Below are positions 9,820 to 17,386 of a stretch of DNA of 51,144 nucleotides, one piece after another (the stretch's first letter is position 1; the number at the start of each line of letters is the position of its first letter). The notes under the pieces are model-generated. The model worked only from the letters and a program-made list of their open reading frames with translations, did not search any database and had not been told where the DNA came from. The position numbers were made by a program, and so were the translations under genes. Source of the stretch: Myxococcales bacterium (GTDB taxonomy: Bacteria > Myxococcota > Myxococcia > Myxococcales > JAKAPL01); the NCBI GenBank assembly GCA_021807105.1, contig JAKAPL010000024.1, forward strand, positions 1 to 51,144. Direction: 5' to 3'.

Positions 9820-10109
9820 GGCCTGCCCTCCGCCGTCAGCTCGACGACCCGCTCGCCCGGCCGGATGAAGCCCAGCTCCTCCCGGACCGCCCGGACCTGG
9901 TAGGCCGGGTCGTGCCGGAGCGCCTCGATCTCCCGGGCGAGCGTCCGGTTCTCCCGGGCGAGCGTCGCGTTCCGGGCGCGCAGGGCGAGCACGTCGCCCC
10001 GCAGCTCGCGCCCGCGCAGGAAGCCGCTCCGGTCGCGCAGCGTGCTCAGGGCGATCCCGCCCGCGGCGACGGCGAAGACCGACAGCTTCGTGAGGGATCT
10101 CGAGATCAT
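9816..10109 (-). CDS. ftsB: FtsB/DivIC septum formation initiator
   Basis: 97 aa, with the usual size and layout: a short cytoplasmic start, one transmembrane helix (LSVFAVAAGGIALSTL), then a heptad-rich coiled coil (LRGDVLALRARNATLARENR...LAREIEALRHDP) and the terminal conserved segment with AVREELGFIRPGERVV. FtsB/DivIC links the early and late divisome with FtsL and FtsQ. The gene is first in a two-gene unit with the diguanylate cyclase. A TGCTAGGCT extended -10 lies 16 nt upstream of the ATG. Confidence 0.9.
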   Translation of the reverse strand: MISRSLTKLSVFAVAAGGIALSTLRDRSGFLRGRELRGDVLALRARNATLARENRTLAREIEALRHDPAYQVRAVREELGFIRPGERVVELTAEGRP

Positions 10110-10125
10110 GGAGGCGGCGGTGACG

Positions 10126-10131
10126 AGCCTA
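10126..10131 (-). promoter_or_regulatory. Extended -10 (TGCTAGGCT) upstream of ftsB
   Basis: On the minus strand TAGGCT, preceded by TGC, ends 16 nt before the ATG at 10109, which would give a leader of roughly 9-10 nt. No -35 was identified. Confidence 0.35.
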
Positions 10132-10175
10132 GCACCGAGGGGGGCCTCGTCCAGAAAACGGCCCGGAGCCGCCCG

Positions 10176-11435
10176 CTAGCGGGGCGGGAGCGGGGCGCCG
10201 AGGTCGGGCTGGGCGGGCAGGGCGACGAAGAACGTGCTCCCGGCGCCGGGCCGGGTCTCGGCCCAGATGCGGCCGCCGTGGGAGTCGACGATGCCCTTGG
10301 CGATGGCCAGGCCGAGGCCGGCCCCGCGCCGGTCGCCCGGGCTCGCCTGCCAGAACGGCTCGAAGACGCGGGGGAGCTGCTCGGCCGCGATGCCGGGCCC
10401 GCTGTCCTCGACCCAGTAGTGGATCTCGCCGTCGGCTCGCCGGGCGCCGACGGTGACGCGGCCGCCGTGCGGGGTGAACTTGACCGCGTTGCCGAGGAGG
10501 TTCCCCAGGACCTGGACGAGCCGCTGGCGGTCGCCGGAGAGGTGGCCCAGGCGCCCCGCGATCTCGGTGCGCAGGGCGAGGCCCGCCTCGTTGATCTGGC
10601 CGTGCAGCGTCTCGACCGCCTCTTGCAGGGGCTCGGTCGCGGGCAGCGTCTGCCGGGCGAGCGTGAACCGCCCGCACGCCGCGCGGGTGACGTCGAGCAG
10701 GTCGCTCAGGAGCCGCTCCATCCGCCGGGCCGCCCGTTCGATCGCCTGGAGCCGCGGCGTGGCCTTCTCGGCGGCGAGCGGGAAGGCGCCCCGGCAGAGA
10801 TCCCGGGTCGCGATCAGGATCGCCGTGATCGGCTGGCGCAGCTCGTGGGCGACGATCCCCAGCCCGGCCTCGTTGAGGGCGCTCGCCCGCCGCGCATCCT
10901 CGCGCAGCGCGACGTTCTCGAGGGCGAGCGCCAGGGGCGCGGCGAGATCGCGCGCCGCCTCCCGGTGCGCCTCGACGAGCGGCGGCTCGTCCCCGAAGGT
11001 GAAGAAGGCGAGCGCGCCGAGGGCGCGCTCCCGCACGTGCAGCGGCATCGCGAGACAGGAGCGGATGCCCAGCCTCGCGAGGCTCGCGAAGAGCTCCGGA
11101 TCCGCGTCCTCCGGCAGCTCGGGCCTCGCGGCGCGCGGCCCCCACAGGAGCGTGATCCCGCTCTCGATCGCGTGGGCCACGCAGGGGGGGAGGGCGCCCG
11201 AGGCGAGGAGCGCGGTCAGGGCGGAGGCGGCCTCGTCGCGCTCCTTCCCCGGCGAGGCGGCCGCCGCCCGCGGGGCCCCGCGGGGAGCGGGGGTCGCGAC
11301 GAGGCAGACGTTCCCGAACGCCCGCGCCCCTTCCCGGGCCGCGATCTTCACGGCCTCCTCCCGGTCCGCGCAGTCGCCGAGCGCCTCGATCCAACGAGCT
11401 GCCATTGCCGCCGTCTCGAAAGCTCCCGTGTCCAT
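10176..11435 (-). CDS. GAF-domain sensor histidine kinase (soluble)
   Basis: 419 aa. There are no transmembrane segments. A GAF-like sensor covers about residues 15-175. The dimerisation domain follows with H-box IVAHELRQP (His197). The catalytic ATP-binding domain has the N-box (NLLGNAVKFTP), G1 (VEDSGPGI), F (FEPFWQ) and G2 (GAGLGLAIAKG). The ATG at 11435 is chosen over one 33 bp upstream because it has AAAGGGGA at the right distance. The nearest response regulator is the next gene downstream of a 259-bp gap on its upstream side, so the partner is unproven. Confidence 0.93.
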   Translation of the reverse strand: MDTGAFETAAMAARWIEALGDCADREEAVKIAAREGARAFGNVCLVATPAPRGAPRAAAASPGKERDEAASALTALLASGALPPCVAHAIESGITLLWGPRAARPELPEDADPELFASLARLGIRSCLAMPLHVRERALGALAFFTFGDEPPLVEAHREAARDLAAPLALALENVALREDARRASALNEAGLGIVAHELRQPITAILIATRDLCRGAFPLAAEKATPRLQAIERAARRMERLLSDLLDVTRAACGRFTLARQTLPATEPLQEAVETLHGQINEAGLALRTEIAGRLGHLSGDRQRLVQVLGNLLGNAVKFTPHGGRVTVGARRADGEIHYWVEDSGPGIAAEQLPRVFEPFWQASPGDRRGAGLGLAIAKGIVDSHGGRIWAETRPGAGSTFFVALPAQPDLGAPLPPR

Positions 11436-11694
11436 CGTAGTCCCCTTTCGTCCCGATAGGGTGCGCATCTTCAGGAGAAAGCACCCCCGTACTCTGCACC
11501 CTCGGCCCGCGGGCGTATAGAACGAAATTGCGGTTTCTGCCAGTGAATGTGAGTCTCGCGCGCCGTCCCGATCGGCGCTGCTCGCGCGGGCGGCGCCCGA
11601 GCTCCCTCTGGACGGCCCGGCGAAGGCCGGCGCCGCTCGATCGCCCGCGGGGGCGGTCGCCGCCCAGGGCGGGGCTGCGGACCGCGCCGGCCGG
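11436..11694. other. Intergenic region upstream of the histidine kinase
   Basis: No coding sequence is supported here. On the minus strand a TATACG hexamer (11514-11519) about 80 nt before the kinase ATG is a possible -10. The far end holds the hairpin at 11653-11685 that follows the response-regulator stop. Confidence 0.4.
11653..11685 (-). terminator. Nested hairpin after the response-regulator gene
   Basis: On the minus strand an outer stem GCGGTC/GACCGC encloses an inner stem CCGCC/GGCGG with a 3-nt loop, starting 10 nt past the stop codon. The position and stability suggest a terminator, but no U-tract follows. Confidence 0.45.
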
Positions 11695-12087
11695 CTAGCC
11701 GGAGCGGCGCGGCCGGGCGAGCTCGCCGCGGACGAGGGCCACCAGCTCGTCGTTGTCGAACGGCTTGCGCAGGAAATGGTCGGCCCCGGCCGCCTGGGCC
11801 GCCGACGCGGCGAGGTCCCCGGGGTAGGCGGAGAGCACGATCACCGGCAGGTCGCGCATCCCGGAGCCGCTCTTGATCCGCCGGCAGAGATCGAGGCCGT
11901 CGCAGCCGGGCATCGCGATGTCGAGCAGCACGAGGTCGACCGGCCCCTCGCCGAGTCGGCCCAGCGCCTCGTCGCCGCTCCGGGCGCAGGCGGCGGCGAA
12001 GCCCTCCGCGCACAGCAGCAGCTCCATGAAGGCGAGCACGTCCGGGTCGTCATCGACGACGAGGACCCGGGCGGGCGGACCGCTCAT
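11695..12087 (-). CDS. Single-domain response regulator
   Basis: 130 aa, receiver only (CheY-like). Acidic pocket DDD at 12-14, phospho-acceptor D56 (VLLDIAMPG), the conserved Ser/Thr region (VIVLSAYPG) and the KP motif (LRKPFDNDEL) are all present, so it should be phosphorylated. With no output domain it must signal by protein contact. Its ATG overlaps the stop of the upstream small membrane protein (ATGA). The longer open frame in which it lies is antisense or shifted sequence. Confidence 0.93.
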   Translation of the reverse strand: MSGPPARVLVVDDDPDVLAFMELLLCAEGFAAACARSGDEALGRLGEGPVDLVLLDIAMPGCDGLDLCRRIKSGSGMRDLPVIVLSAYPGDLAASAAQAAGADHFLRKPFDNDELVALVRGELARPRRSG

Positions 12088-12524
12088 CGCCCGGCCTGCG
12101 GGATCAAGACGAGGTGGGCCGCCCCCTCGGCGCAGGTGATGTCGAGGACCCGCGGCGCGAGGTCGCGCGGGGCGGCCGGGCCGCCGGCGCCGCCCCGGTG
12201 GAAACGGTGCATGGCGACGGTGAGCACCCCCCCTGGTTCGAGGGCGGCCTGGGAGAAGACGTAGCGGCCGTCCAGGGTGTAGGTCACGTCGGTCCAGGGC
12301 GAGTCGCCGTCGTTCATGACGAGGAGCACGGGTCCGTCGATGCCCATCCGCGCCCGCGCCTGGGCGCCGAGCGCGTTCGTCCGATCCCCGGCCGCGATCA
12401 CCGCGACGATCGTCGCCGCCGACGCGACGAGCCACGCGGCGACGAGCATCGCCTGGCGCGCGGCGACGCGATCGCCCGGGACGAGCGACGGGGTCATTGC
12501 CGGCGGCGCGGCGGCCCGGTCCAC
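12084..12524 (-). CDS. Hypothetical single-pass membrane protein, 146 aa
   Basis: A short N-terminal tail is followed by one transmembrane helix (LVAAWLVASAATIVAVIAAG, about 27-46) and a soluble domain of beta character (LLVMNDGDSPWTDVTYTLDGRY). No family is recognised. The GTG at 12524 is chosen because a TATCCT -10-like hexamer ends 7 nt upstream; an internal ATG (MTPSL) is the alternative. It is translationally coupled to the receiver protein, so it may be that protein's membrane partner. Confidence 0.7.
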   Translation of the reverse strand: MDRAAAPPAMTPSLVPGDRVAARQAMLVAAWLVASAATIVAVIAAGDRTNALGAQARARMGIDGPVLLVMNDGDSPWTDVTYTLDGRYVFSQAALEPGGVLTVAMHRFHRGGAGGPAAPRDLAPRVLDITCAEGAAHLVLIPQAGR

Positions 12525-12531
12525 GACGCCG

Positions 12532-12537
12532 AGGATA
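12532..12537 (-). promoter_or_regulatory. -10-like TATCCT, 7 nt before GTG
   Basis: Minus-strand TATCCT ends 7 nt before the GTG at 12524 with no Shine-Dalgarno between them. The same hexamer at the same distance precedes the gene at 27539. Confidence 0.45.
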
Positions 12538-12581
12538 CCACGCCGCGGCCGCCGGGGAGCGGCCGCGCCCGCCGGGCGGGG

Positions 12582-14033
12582 TCACTTCTTCCCGCGGGCG
12601 TCCAGGGTCGCGAGGAGGCGGGCGGCGGCCACGTTGTCGGGCTGCTCGGCGAGCACGCCGCGCAGGAGCTTGCGCGCCGAATCGGCGTACCGCTCCCGCG
12701 TCTCGGGACGGTTGGCCTCCCCGGCCTCCTTGAGCTCGATCGCCGCGAGGCCGACCCGCGCCGACAGGTCGCCGGGCTTCGCCGCGAGGATCGCGCGCAG
12801 CTGCCCCTCCGCCCCCGCGACGTCGCCCGCGAGGGCCAGCGCCGCGGCGAGCCGCGCGCGGATCTTCGGATCCTTGCCGCGCAGGGCGAGGAGGGCGCCA
12901 AGCTGCCGGACCGCCGCCGGCCCGTCCCCCTCGTCGAACGCCATCTGCGCGAGCCGGTCGTGCGCCTGCGCGAGGAGTGGGTCCTGGGCGAGCGCGGCGC
13001 GGTACTCGGCGGCCGCCTGATCGTAGCGCTGGAGGCCGTGGTAGAGCTCGCCGAGGTAGAGGTGGGGATCGGGCAGCGTCGGGTCGAGCCTCTCCGCCTC
13101 CTCGAAGTGTTCGACGGCCTGCGCGTCGTCCCCCATCCGCCAGTAGGCGAGGCCGAGGGCCGCCTGGAAGACGGGGACCTGGGGGGCCTCCCGGATGAGC
13201 GCCTCGAGGTGGTCGATCGCCCGCTTCGGCGCGTCGCTCTTCTCGATGACCGAGAGGGTGTCCCGGAACTTGTCGCGGTCGGCGGCCGGCATGCCTCGAT
13301 AGGGATCGTGGATTCGTTCGACGATCCGGCGCGCGGACTTGAGGTCGGCGGCGGTGGGATCGAGCGGTAGGGCCGCGTCGATCTCGGCGAGCGCCTCGGC
13401 GTCGTGGCCGGTCCGGTGGAGCGCGAGCGCGAGGGGGAGACGCGGCCGGGGATCCGCGGGCGCGAGCCTCACCGCGTCCCGCAGCGGCGCGAGCGCCTCG
13501 GCGAACCGCTCGGCCTGGACGAGCGCGATCCCGAGCCGCAGCGCCGGCTCCGGGCTCGCCGGCGCGAGCGCGCGGGCGCGCGAGAGCTCGGCGAGACCTT
13601 CCTCCCCACCCCCGGTCCCGGAGAGCCGGCAGAGGCCGAGGAGGTAGTGGGCCCGCGCGCTCTCCGGCCCGGACGCCACGCCGGCCCGCGCCTCGCGGGT
13701 GAGCGCGTCGAGCCGCCCGCAGCGGCGCGCGGCGAGGACCTCGTGGCGCAGGGCGCTCCAGCGCTCGGGGTCTGCGGCGAGCGCCGCCCGGAAGTCCGCG
13801 AGCGCCCGGCACGGCTCGTCGGCGCCGAGCGCGGAGAGGCCCGCGGCCTCCCGGCCGGCGGCCCGCTGTTCGGGCGACGCCGCCGCGCAGCCGGCGAGGA
13901 CGGCGAAGAGGGGGAGCGCGCGCGCGGCCCGCCACGCCGGGAGCGGCCCCGCGGGCGGCCTCTGGACCCGCCCGCGCGCAGAGGAGCGGCTCCCGCGAGG
14001 CCAGGTGATGTCGCGCAGCCAGGGGGCTCTCAT
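12582..14033 (-). CDS. TPR-repeat lipoprotein, 483 aa
   Basis: After a long basic n-region comes a hydrophobic stretch ending in a lipobox (LFAVLAGC, Cys at about 50). The mature part is an array of tetratricopeptide repeats, for example ALGLAYWRMGDDAQAVEHF and LGELYHGLQRYDQAAAEY, forming a helical protein-binding scaffold, probably on the periplasmic face of a membrane. The start may lie further in, because 40 residues before the hydrophobic core is long; no -10 or clear Shine-Dalgarno settles it. The frame continues upstream only antisense to plsC. Confidence 0.85.
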   Translation of the reverse strand: MRAPWLRDITWPRGSRSSARGRVQRPPAGPLPAWRAARALPLFAVLAGCAAASPEQRAAGREAAGLSALGADEPCRALADFRAALAADPERWSALRHEVLAARRCGRLDALTREARAGVASGPESARAHYLLGLCRLSGTGGGEEGLAELSRARALAPASPEPALRLGIALVQAERFAEALAPLRDAVRLAPADPRPRLPLALALHRTGHDAEALAEIDAALPLDPTAADLKSARRIVERIHDPYRGMPAADRDKFRDTLSVIEKSDAPKRAIDHLEALIREAPQVPVFQAALGLAYWRMGDDAQAVEHFEEAERLDPTLPDPHLYLGELYHGLQRYDQAAAEYRAALAQDPLLAQAHDRLAQMAFDEGDGPAAVRQLGALLALRGKDPKIRARLAAALALAGDVAGAEGQLRAILAAKPGDLSARVGLAAIELKEAGEANRPETRERYADSARKLLRGVLAEQPDNVAAARLLATLDARGKK

Positions 14034-14080
14034 CGCGGGCTCGATCGGTTCGGGTGACCGCCCTCGGGGCGCGGCGGGCC

Positions 14081-14851
14081 TCACGCGGGCCGGGCCCTCG
14101 GGGGCGCGTAGACCGCCTCGCGGTCGCCGCCGGCGCCGCCGATGGAGAGGTGGAGGTCGATGATCGCGTCGCGGACCCGGCGCGCGAGCGCGTCGCGGTC
14201 GGCCGCGGTCAGCCCTCGCGTGGGGATCGGCGCCCCGACCTTGACGCGAATCTCGCCGGCGCGGATGGCGCGGCCGTGCTTCTGCCGGATCCGGTGCGAA
14301 CCGTCCACGGCGATGGGGACGATGGGCGCCTGCGCCTCCAGGGCGAGCATGAAGCCGCCCTTCTTGAAGCCCCGCAGCGCGCCCGCCTCGTCCTCGGTCC
14401 GCGTCCCCTCGGGATAGATGAGCACGTTGGCGCCGCGGGCGATCTTGGCCGCCGCCCGGCGCAGCGACTGGACCGCGCGCGGCTGGTTCTCCCGGTCGAT
14501 GATCACGTGGCCGGCGATGTGCAGCTCCCAGCCGAAGACGGGGATCCGCGCGAGCGCGCGCTTGGCTACGAAGCGGACCGGGCGGGGGAGGGCGGCGACG
14601 GTCGCGGGGATGTCGAAGAGCCCCTGGTGGTTGCTCATGAAGACGTACGGCTGCTGCGGGTCGAGCGGGGGGAGCGGATCGACCCGGAGGGTCACCCCGG
14701 CGACCCAGAGGAGGGGCGGCGCCCAGATGTGGCTCGTGACCCAGCCCGCGCCGTCGTGCGATCCGGTCAGGAGGACGCCCGCGGCCAGCGGGACGATCAT
14801 CAGGCCCGTCCAGAGGATCGCGAAGCCGACGGAGACGGTCGTCCGGAGCAA
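14081..14851 (-). CDS. plsC: 1-acyl-sn-glycerol-3-phosphate acyltransferase (PlsC family)
   Basis: 256 aa. An N-terminal hydrophobic helix anchors the protein. Catalytic motif I is NHQGLFD (His75, Asp80) and the phosphate-binding motif III is YPEGTR (148-151 for EGTR), with IVPIAVDGS as motif IV. The enzyme would acylate lysophosphatidate to phosphatidate in phospholipid synthesis. The start is TTG, placed directly after the TAA of the upstream gene without a spacer, so re-initiation of the same ribosomes is likely. Upstream GGGGCGAAG could serve as a Shine-Dalgarno. Confidence 0.93.
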   Translation of the reverse strand: MLRTTVSVGFAILWTGLMIVPLAAGVLLTGSHDGAGWVTSHIWAPPLLWVAGVTLRVDPLPPLDPQQPYVFMSNHQGLFDIPATVAALPRPVRFVAKRALARIPVFGWELHIAGHVIIDRENQPRAVQSLRRAAAKIARGANVLIYPEGTRTEDEAGALRGFKKGGFMLALEAQAPIVPIAVDGSHRIRQKHGRAIRAGEIRVKVGAPIPTRGLTAADRDALARRVRDAIIDLHLSIGGAGGDREAVYAPPRARPA

Positions 14852-15640
14852 TTACTTCGCCCCCACGGCGGAATCGATCCCGCCACCGGCGTCCGGTCCG
14901 GCGGCCTCGTCCGGCCCCCGCCGCAGCCCGGCGAAGGCCGGGTCCGCCGCGATCTTCGCCCGTTCCTCCGGCGCCCGCGCGACGATTGCCGCGAGCGCCC
15001 GCGCCGCCTCCTCCCGGTCGCCCCGCGCCATCGCGAGCCGCGCCCGGCCGTCGTCGGCGAGCATCCCGCCCGGGTCGAGCTTCGCGATCCGGTCGAAGGC
15101 GGCGGCCGCTCCGCTGAAGTCCCGCGCCGCGATCATCGCCTCGCCGTATACGTACAGGACCGTCGGGTTCGAGTCCTCCAGGCGCGCGGCGATCCGCGCG
15201 TCGGAGAGGGCGGCCGCCCCGTCGCCGTCCTGGAGCGCGAGCCGCGCCCGCGACAGCCGCGCGTAGAGGTTCTTCGGGCGCGCGTCGAGCGCCCGCGACA
15301 GCGAGGCCCGGGCGTCGCGGTCGCGCCCCTCGTCGCTCTGCACCCGCGCCATCCCGATCCACGCCTCCACCGCGGCCGGGGCGCGGGCCACCGCCTGGCG
15401 GTACGCGGCGAGCGCCTCGTCCTTCTTCCCCTCGCGGTAGAGGAGGTCCCCCATCCGCAGCCACGGCTCGGCGAGCGCCGGGTCGTCCGCGCCGGCGGCG
15501 CGGTACTCGGCGAGCGCCGGCTCGAGCTGCCCGGCGTTCGCGAGGACGTTGCCGCGCGCGAGGTGCGTCCGCCCGCTCGTGTGGCAGGCCGCCGCGCCGA
15601 AGACCGCGAGGAGCGCGGCGGCCGTGAGCTTCCCGTCCAT
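14852..15640 (-). CDS. TPR-repeat lipoprotein, 262 aa
   Basis: A short signal (MDGKLTAAALLAVFGAAAC) with the lipobox Cys at about 19 leads into TPR units (for example WLRMGDLLYREGKKDEALAAY and VLYVYGEAMIAARDFSGAAAAF). It is probably a periplasmic or outer-membrane scaffold, and it shares its transcript with plsC. The ATG at 15640 is preferred over upstream in-frame starts because it gives a clean lipoprotein signal. Confidence 0.87.
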   Translation of the reverse strand: MDGKLTAAALLAVFGAAACHTSGRTHLARGNVLANAGQLEPALAEYRAAGADDPALAEPWLRMGDLLYREGKKDEALAAYRQAVARAPAAVEAWIGMARVQSDEGRDRDARASLSRALDARPKNLYARLSRARLALQDGDGAAALSDARIAARLEDSNPTVLYVYGEAMIAARDFSGAAAAFDRIAKLDPGGMLADDGRARLAMARGDREEAARALAAIVARAPEERAKIAADPAFAGLRRGPDEAAGPDAGGGIDSAVGAK

Positions 15641-15651
15641 GTCGCCCGGGT

Positions 15652-15657
15652 CTCTTA
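15652..15657 (-). promoter_or_regulatory. -10-like TAAGAG, 11 nt before ATG
   Basis: Minus-strand TAAGAG ends 11 nt before the ATG at 15640, in the 50-bp gap shared with the divergent kinase gene. Confidence 0.3.
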
Positions 15658-15688
15658 CCCCAAACCGCTGGGCGGGTTCAACCGAGCG

Positions 15689-15697
15689 TGCTATGAG
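15689..15697 (+). promoter_or_regulatory. Extended -10 TGCTATGAG at the kinase start
   Basis: TGCTATGAG overlaps the first possible ATG (15693) and ends 7 nt before the second (15705), so a leaderless message starting at the second ATG fits. The 15-mer around it (CGTGCTATGAGCCGC) recurs at 42302 upstream of the first TRL-like gene. Confidence 0.45.
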
Positions 15698-16316
15698 CCG
15701 CCCCATGCCCCGGCGCTTCATCGCCCTCGCGGGCAACATCGGGGCCGGCAAGACCGAGCTGTGCCAGTTCCTCGAACGGCGCTACGGCCTCTCGCCCTTC
15801 TACGAGCCGAACGACGACAACCCCTACCTCGCCGACTTCTACCGGGACATGCGGGGGTTCGCCTTCAAGTCGCAGCTCTGGTTCCTCGTCCACAAGGCCC
15901 GCCTCCACCGGGAGCTGGAGCGCGTCGAGGGGGCGGCCGTGCAGGACCGGACGATCTACGAGGACGCCGAGATCTTCGCCCGCAACCTCTTCCGCCAGCG
16001 CCTCATCGACCGGCGCGACTGGGCGGTCTACGAGAGCCTCTACCGGGTGGCCGGGGAGATGCTCCGCCCGCCCGACCTCCTGATCTACCTGCGGGCCCCC
16101 GTCCGGACGCTGCGCCAGCGGATCCGCCGGCGCAACCGGAGCTTCGAGCAGGGCGTCCCGGCCGCCTACCTGCGCCGGCTGAACGTGCTCTACGAGGCCT
16201 GGATCTCCCGCTGGAAGCTCTCGCCGATCCTCACGATCGAGACCGACCAGCTCGACTACCTGACCGACCTCGTCGACCGGATCGACCTCCTCTCCAGGGT
16301 GGAGAAGTACCTGTAG
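15693..16316 (+). CDS. Deoxynucleoside kinase (dAK/dGK family)
   Basis: 203-207 aa depending on the start. P-loop GNIGAGKT near the N-terminus, substrate-site EPNDDNPYL, the DR motif DRTIYEDAEIF and the arginine-rich lid RQRIRRRNR are all in family order. The enzyme phosphorylates purine deoxynucleosides with ATP for salvage. The first ATG (15693) lies inside a -10-like hexamer, so the ATG at 15705 (MPRRFIALAGN) is more likely the true start. It is divergent from a TPR lipoprotein gene. A dCMP deaminase is present at 40057, but there is no physical link. Confidence 0.93.
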   Translation: MSRPMPRRFIALAGNIGAGKTELCQFLERRYGLSPFYEPNDDNPYLADFYRDMRGFAFKSQLWFLVHKARLHRELERVEGAAVQDRTIYEDAEIFARNLFRQRLIDRRDWAVYESLYRVAGEMLRPPDLLIYLRAPVRTLRQRIRRRNRSFEQGVPAAYLRRLNVLYEAWISRWKLSPILTIETDQLDYLTDLVDRIDLLSRVEKYL

Positions 16317-16423
16317 CGCGGGCCACGGGTCCTCCCCGCCCGGGGACGGCGGACCGGGTGGCCATCGGCGCTCGCGAGGAGGTCCGCCCGGGCGGCGAGA
16401 GACCCCTCCGAGTCGATGAGGAC

Positions 16424-16640
16424 GGCCTCGGAGGGGCCCTCGACGGCCTCTGAGGGGCCCTCGGAGGCCTCTCAGGGGCCCTCGACGGCCTCTGAGGGGC
16501 CTTCGGAGGCCTCTCAGGGGCCCTCGACGGCCTCTCAGGGGCCCTCGACGGCCTCTGAGGGGCCTTCGAGGCCTCTGAGGGGCCCTCGGAGGCCTCTGAG
16601 GGGCCCTCGGAGGCCTCTGAGGGGCCCTCGACGGCCTCGG
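16424..16640. repeat. 21-bp tandem array B
   Basis: GGCCTC anchors occur at 16424, 16445, 16466, 16487, 16508, 16529, 16550, 16570, 16591, 16612 and 16633. The step is 21 bp except for one of 20 bp (16550-16570), which shifts the frame. Each unit contains a GAGGG/CCCTC palindrome around one base. Variation is limited to TCTGA/TCTCA/TCGGA and GAC/GAG positions, so units have been homogenised. The sequence is unrelated to arrays A and C apart from unit length and design. Confidence 0.95.
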
Positions 16641-16762
16641 AGGCGACGAGAAGCCATGCCGGTTGGCCGCGAGAGGCGGGGGTGGGCAAGAGGGCCCTCG
16701 TCTCGGCCTGCGGGCCGTAGCCCCCGTCCGGCGGCTGCTTCCGTGGCCGCCGGGCATTGGGG

Positions 16763-16768
16763 TAGATT
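16763..16768 (+). promoter_or_regulatory. -10-like TAGATT, 6 nt before GTG
   Basis: TAGATT ends 6 nt before the GTG at 16775 with no Shine-Dalgarno, consistent with a leaderless start. Confidence 0.4.
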
Positions 16769-16774
16769 GGCGGC

Positions 16775-17197
16775 GTGACGCCCCTCTGCCCGGTCTGCGA
16801 GACCCCGCGCGCGCCCGGCGCGCTCGACTGCCCGACGTGCGGCGCGGTCTTCGAGGTCCTCCCCGTGCCGGCCGGCGAGACGCTCGAGGGTCTGGAGACG
16901 ACGCTCCTGCCGGCCGTCGCCCCGCCGGCGCCCGAGCCGCTCACCGGCCTCGCGGCGACCGCCGTCGCGGGGCCCGAACCGGCCGCGCCGGCCGGCGCGA
17001 GCGGCCTGCCCGCCCCATGCCGCTGCGGCGCGCCCGCCTCCGAGAGCCCCTTCTGCGAGGCCTGCGGCCGCCGCCGCCCGCGCGTCCTCTTCGAGGAGAT
17101 CGAGCCGCTGGAGGAGGACGGTCCGTGCCCCGCCTGTGGAGCGCGCGGCTTCTCCGGGATCCTCTGCCGGTCCTGCGGCCTCCGCCGGCCGGCCTGA
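16775..17197 (+). CDS. Zinc-ribbon protein, 140 aa
   Basis: Three CxxC-pair modules are visible: CPVC...CPTC at the N-terminus, CRCG...CEAC in the middle and CPAC...CRSC at the C-terminus, joined by Pro/Ala/Glu-rich linkers. The pattern is of short zinc ribbons in a mostly disordered chain, of the kind used for protein or nucleic-acid contacts. No specific family is recognised. The GTG start is supported by the -10 hexamer 6 nt upstream. A copy of the dispersed ~185-nt element follows directly. Confidence 0.8.
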   Translation: MTPLCPVCETPRAPGALDCPTCGAVFEVLPVPAGETLEGLETTLLPAVAPPAPEPLTGLAATAVAGPEPAAPAGASGLPAPCRCGAPASESPFCEACGRRRPRVLFEEIEPLEEDGPCPACGARGFSGILCRSCGLRRPA

Positions 17198-17208
17198 TCG
17201 ACTACGTT

Positions 17209-17386
17209 CCCCGAGAATGCTCTCGCCGCGCAAAGATTCAGGGAGGCTCCCATGGAGGGGAGCGGGATGGGGGGTGCGGGGGGAGAAAGGCCCACCCCGC
17301 CGGAGGACCGCCGCCAGCCGGTCCGCTCGTCGCGGCGCGGCCCGCCGCGCGGCCCCGTTGGATCGGCGCCCCCCGAAGGCCGCGCC
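17209..17386 (+). promoter_or_regulatory. Dispersed ~185-nt leader-like element, copy 1
   Basis: It begins near CCCGAG and contains CTCGCCGCGCAAAGATT, GGGGGTGCGGGGGGAG, the hairpin GGACCG-CCGCCAGC-CGGTCC and a 3' block GGCCCCGTTGG...GCCCCCCGAAGG that ends at the start codon of the aminotransferase gene. Copies 2 (18658) and 3 (30065) share these blocks in the same order. It may be a cis-acting RNA or a dispersed repeat; no known riboswitch class fits. Confidence 0.7.

Larger units (their letters stand above)
16317..16774. other. 458-bp intergenic region holding array B
   Basis: The first 107 bp after the kinase stop show no feature. 16424-16640 is tandem array B, and the remaining ~130 bp leads to the zinc-ribbon gene. 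All open frames through the array are repeat artefacts: they read GPSTASE-type heptapeptides on one strand and GRRGPLR-type on the other. Confidence 0.8.

Noticed and set aside
16424-16778. Repeat protein gene encoded by array B
   Set aside because: Open frames exist on both strands only because the unit is 21 bp, and one 20-bp unit breaks the frame.
17209-17386. c-di-GMP (GEMM) riboswitch
   Set aside because: CGCAAAG is present in copy 1, but the rest of the GEMM core is missing and copies 2 and 3 read CGCGAAG.
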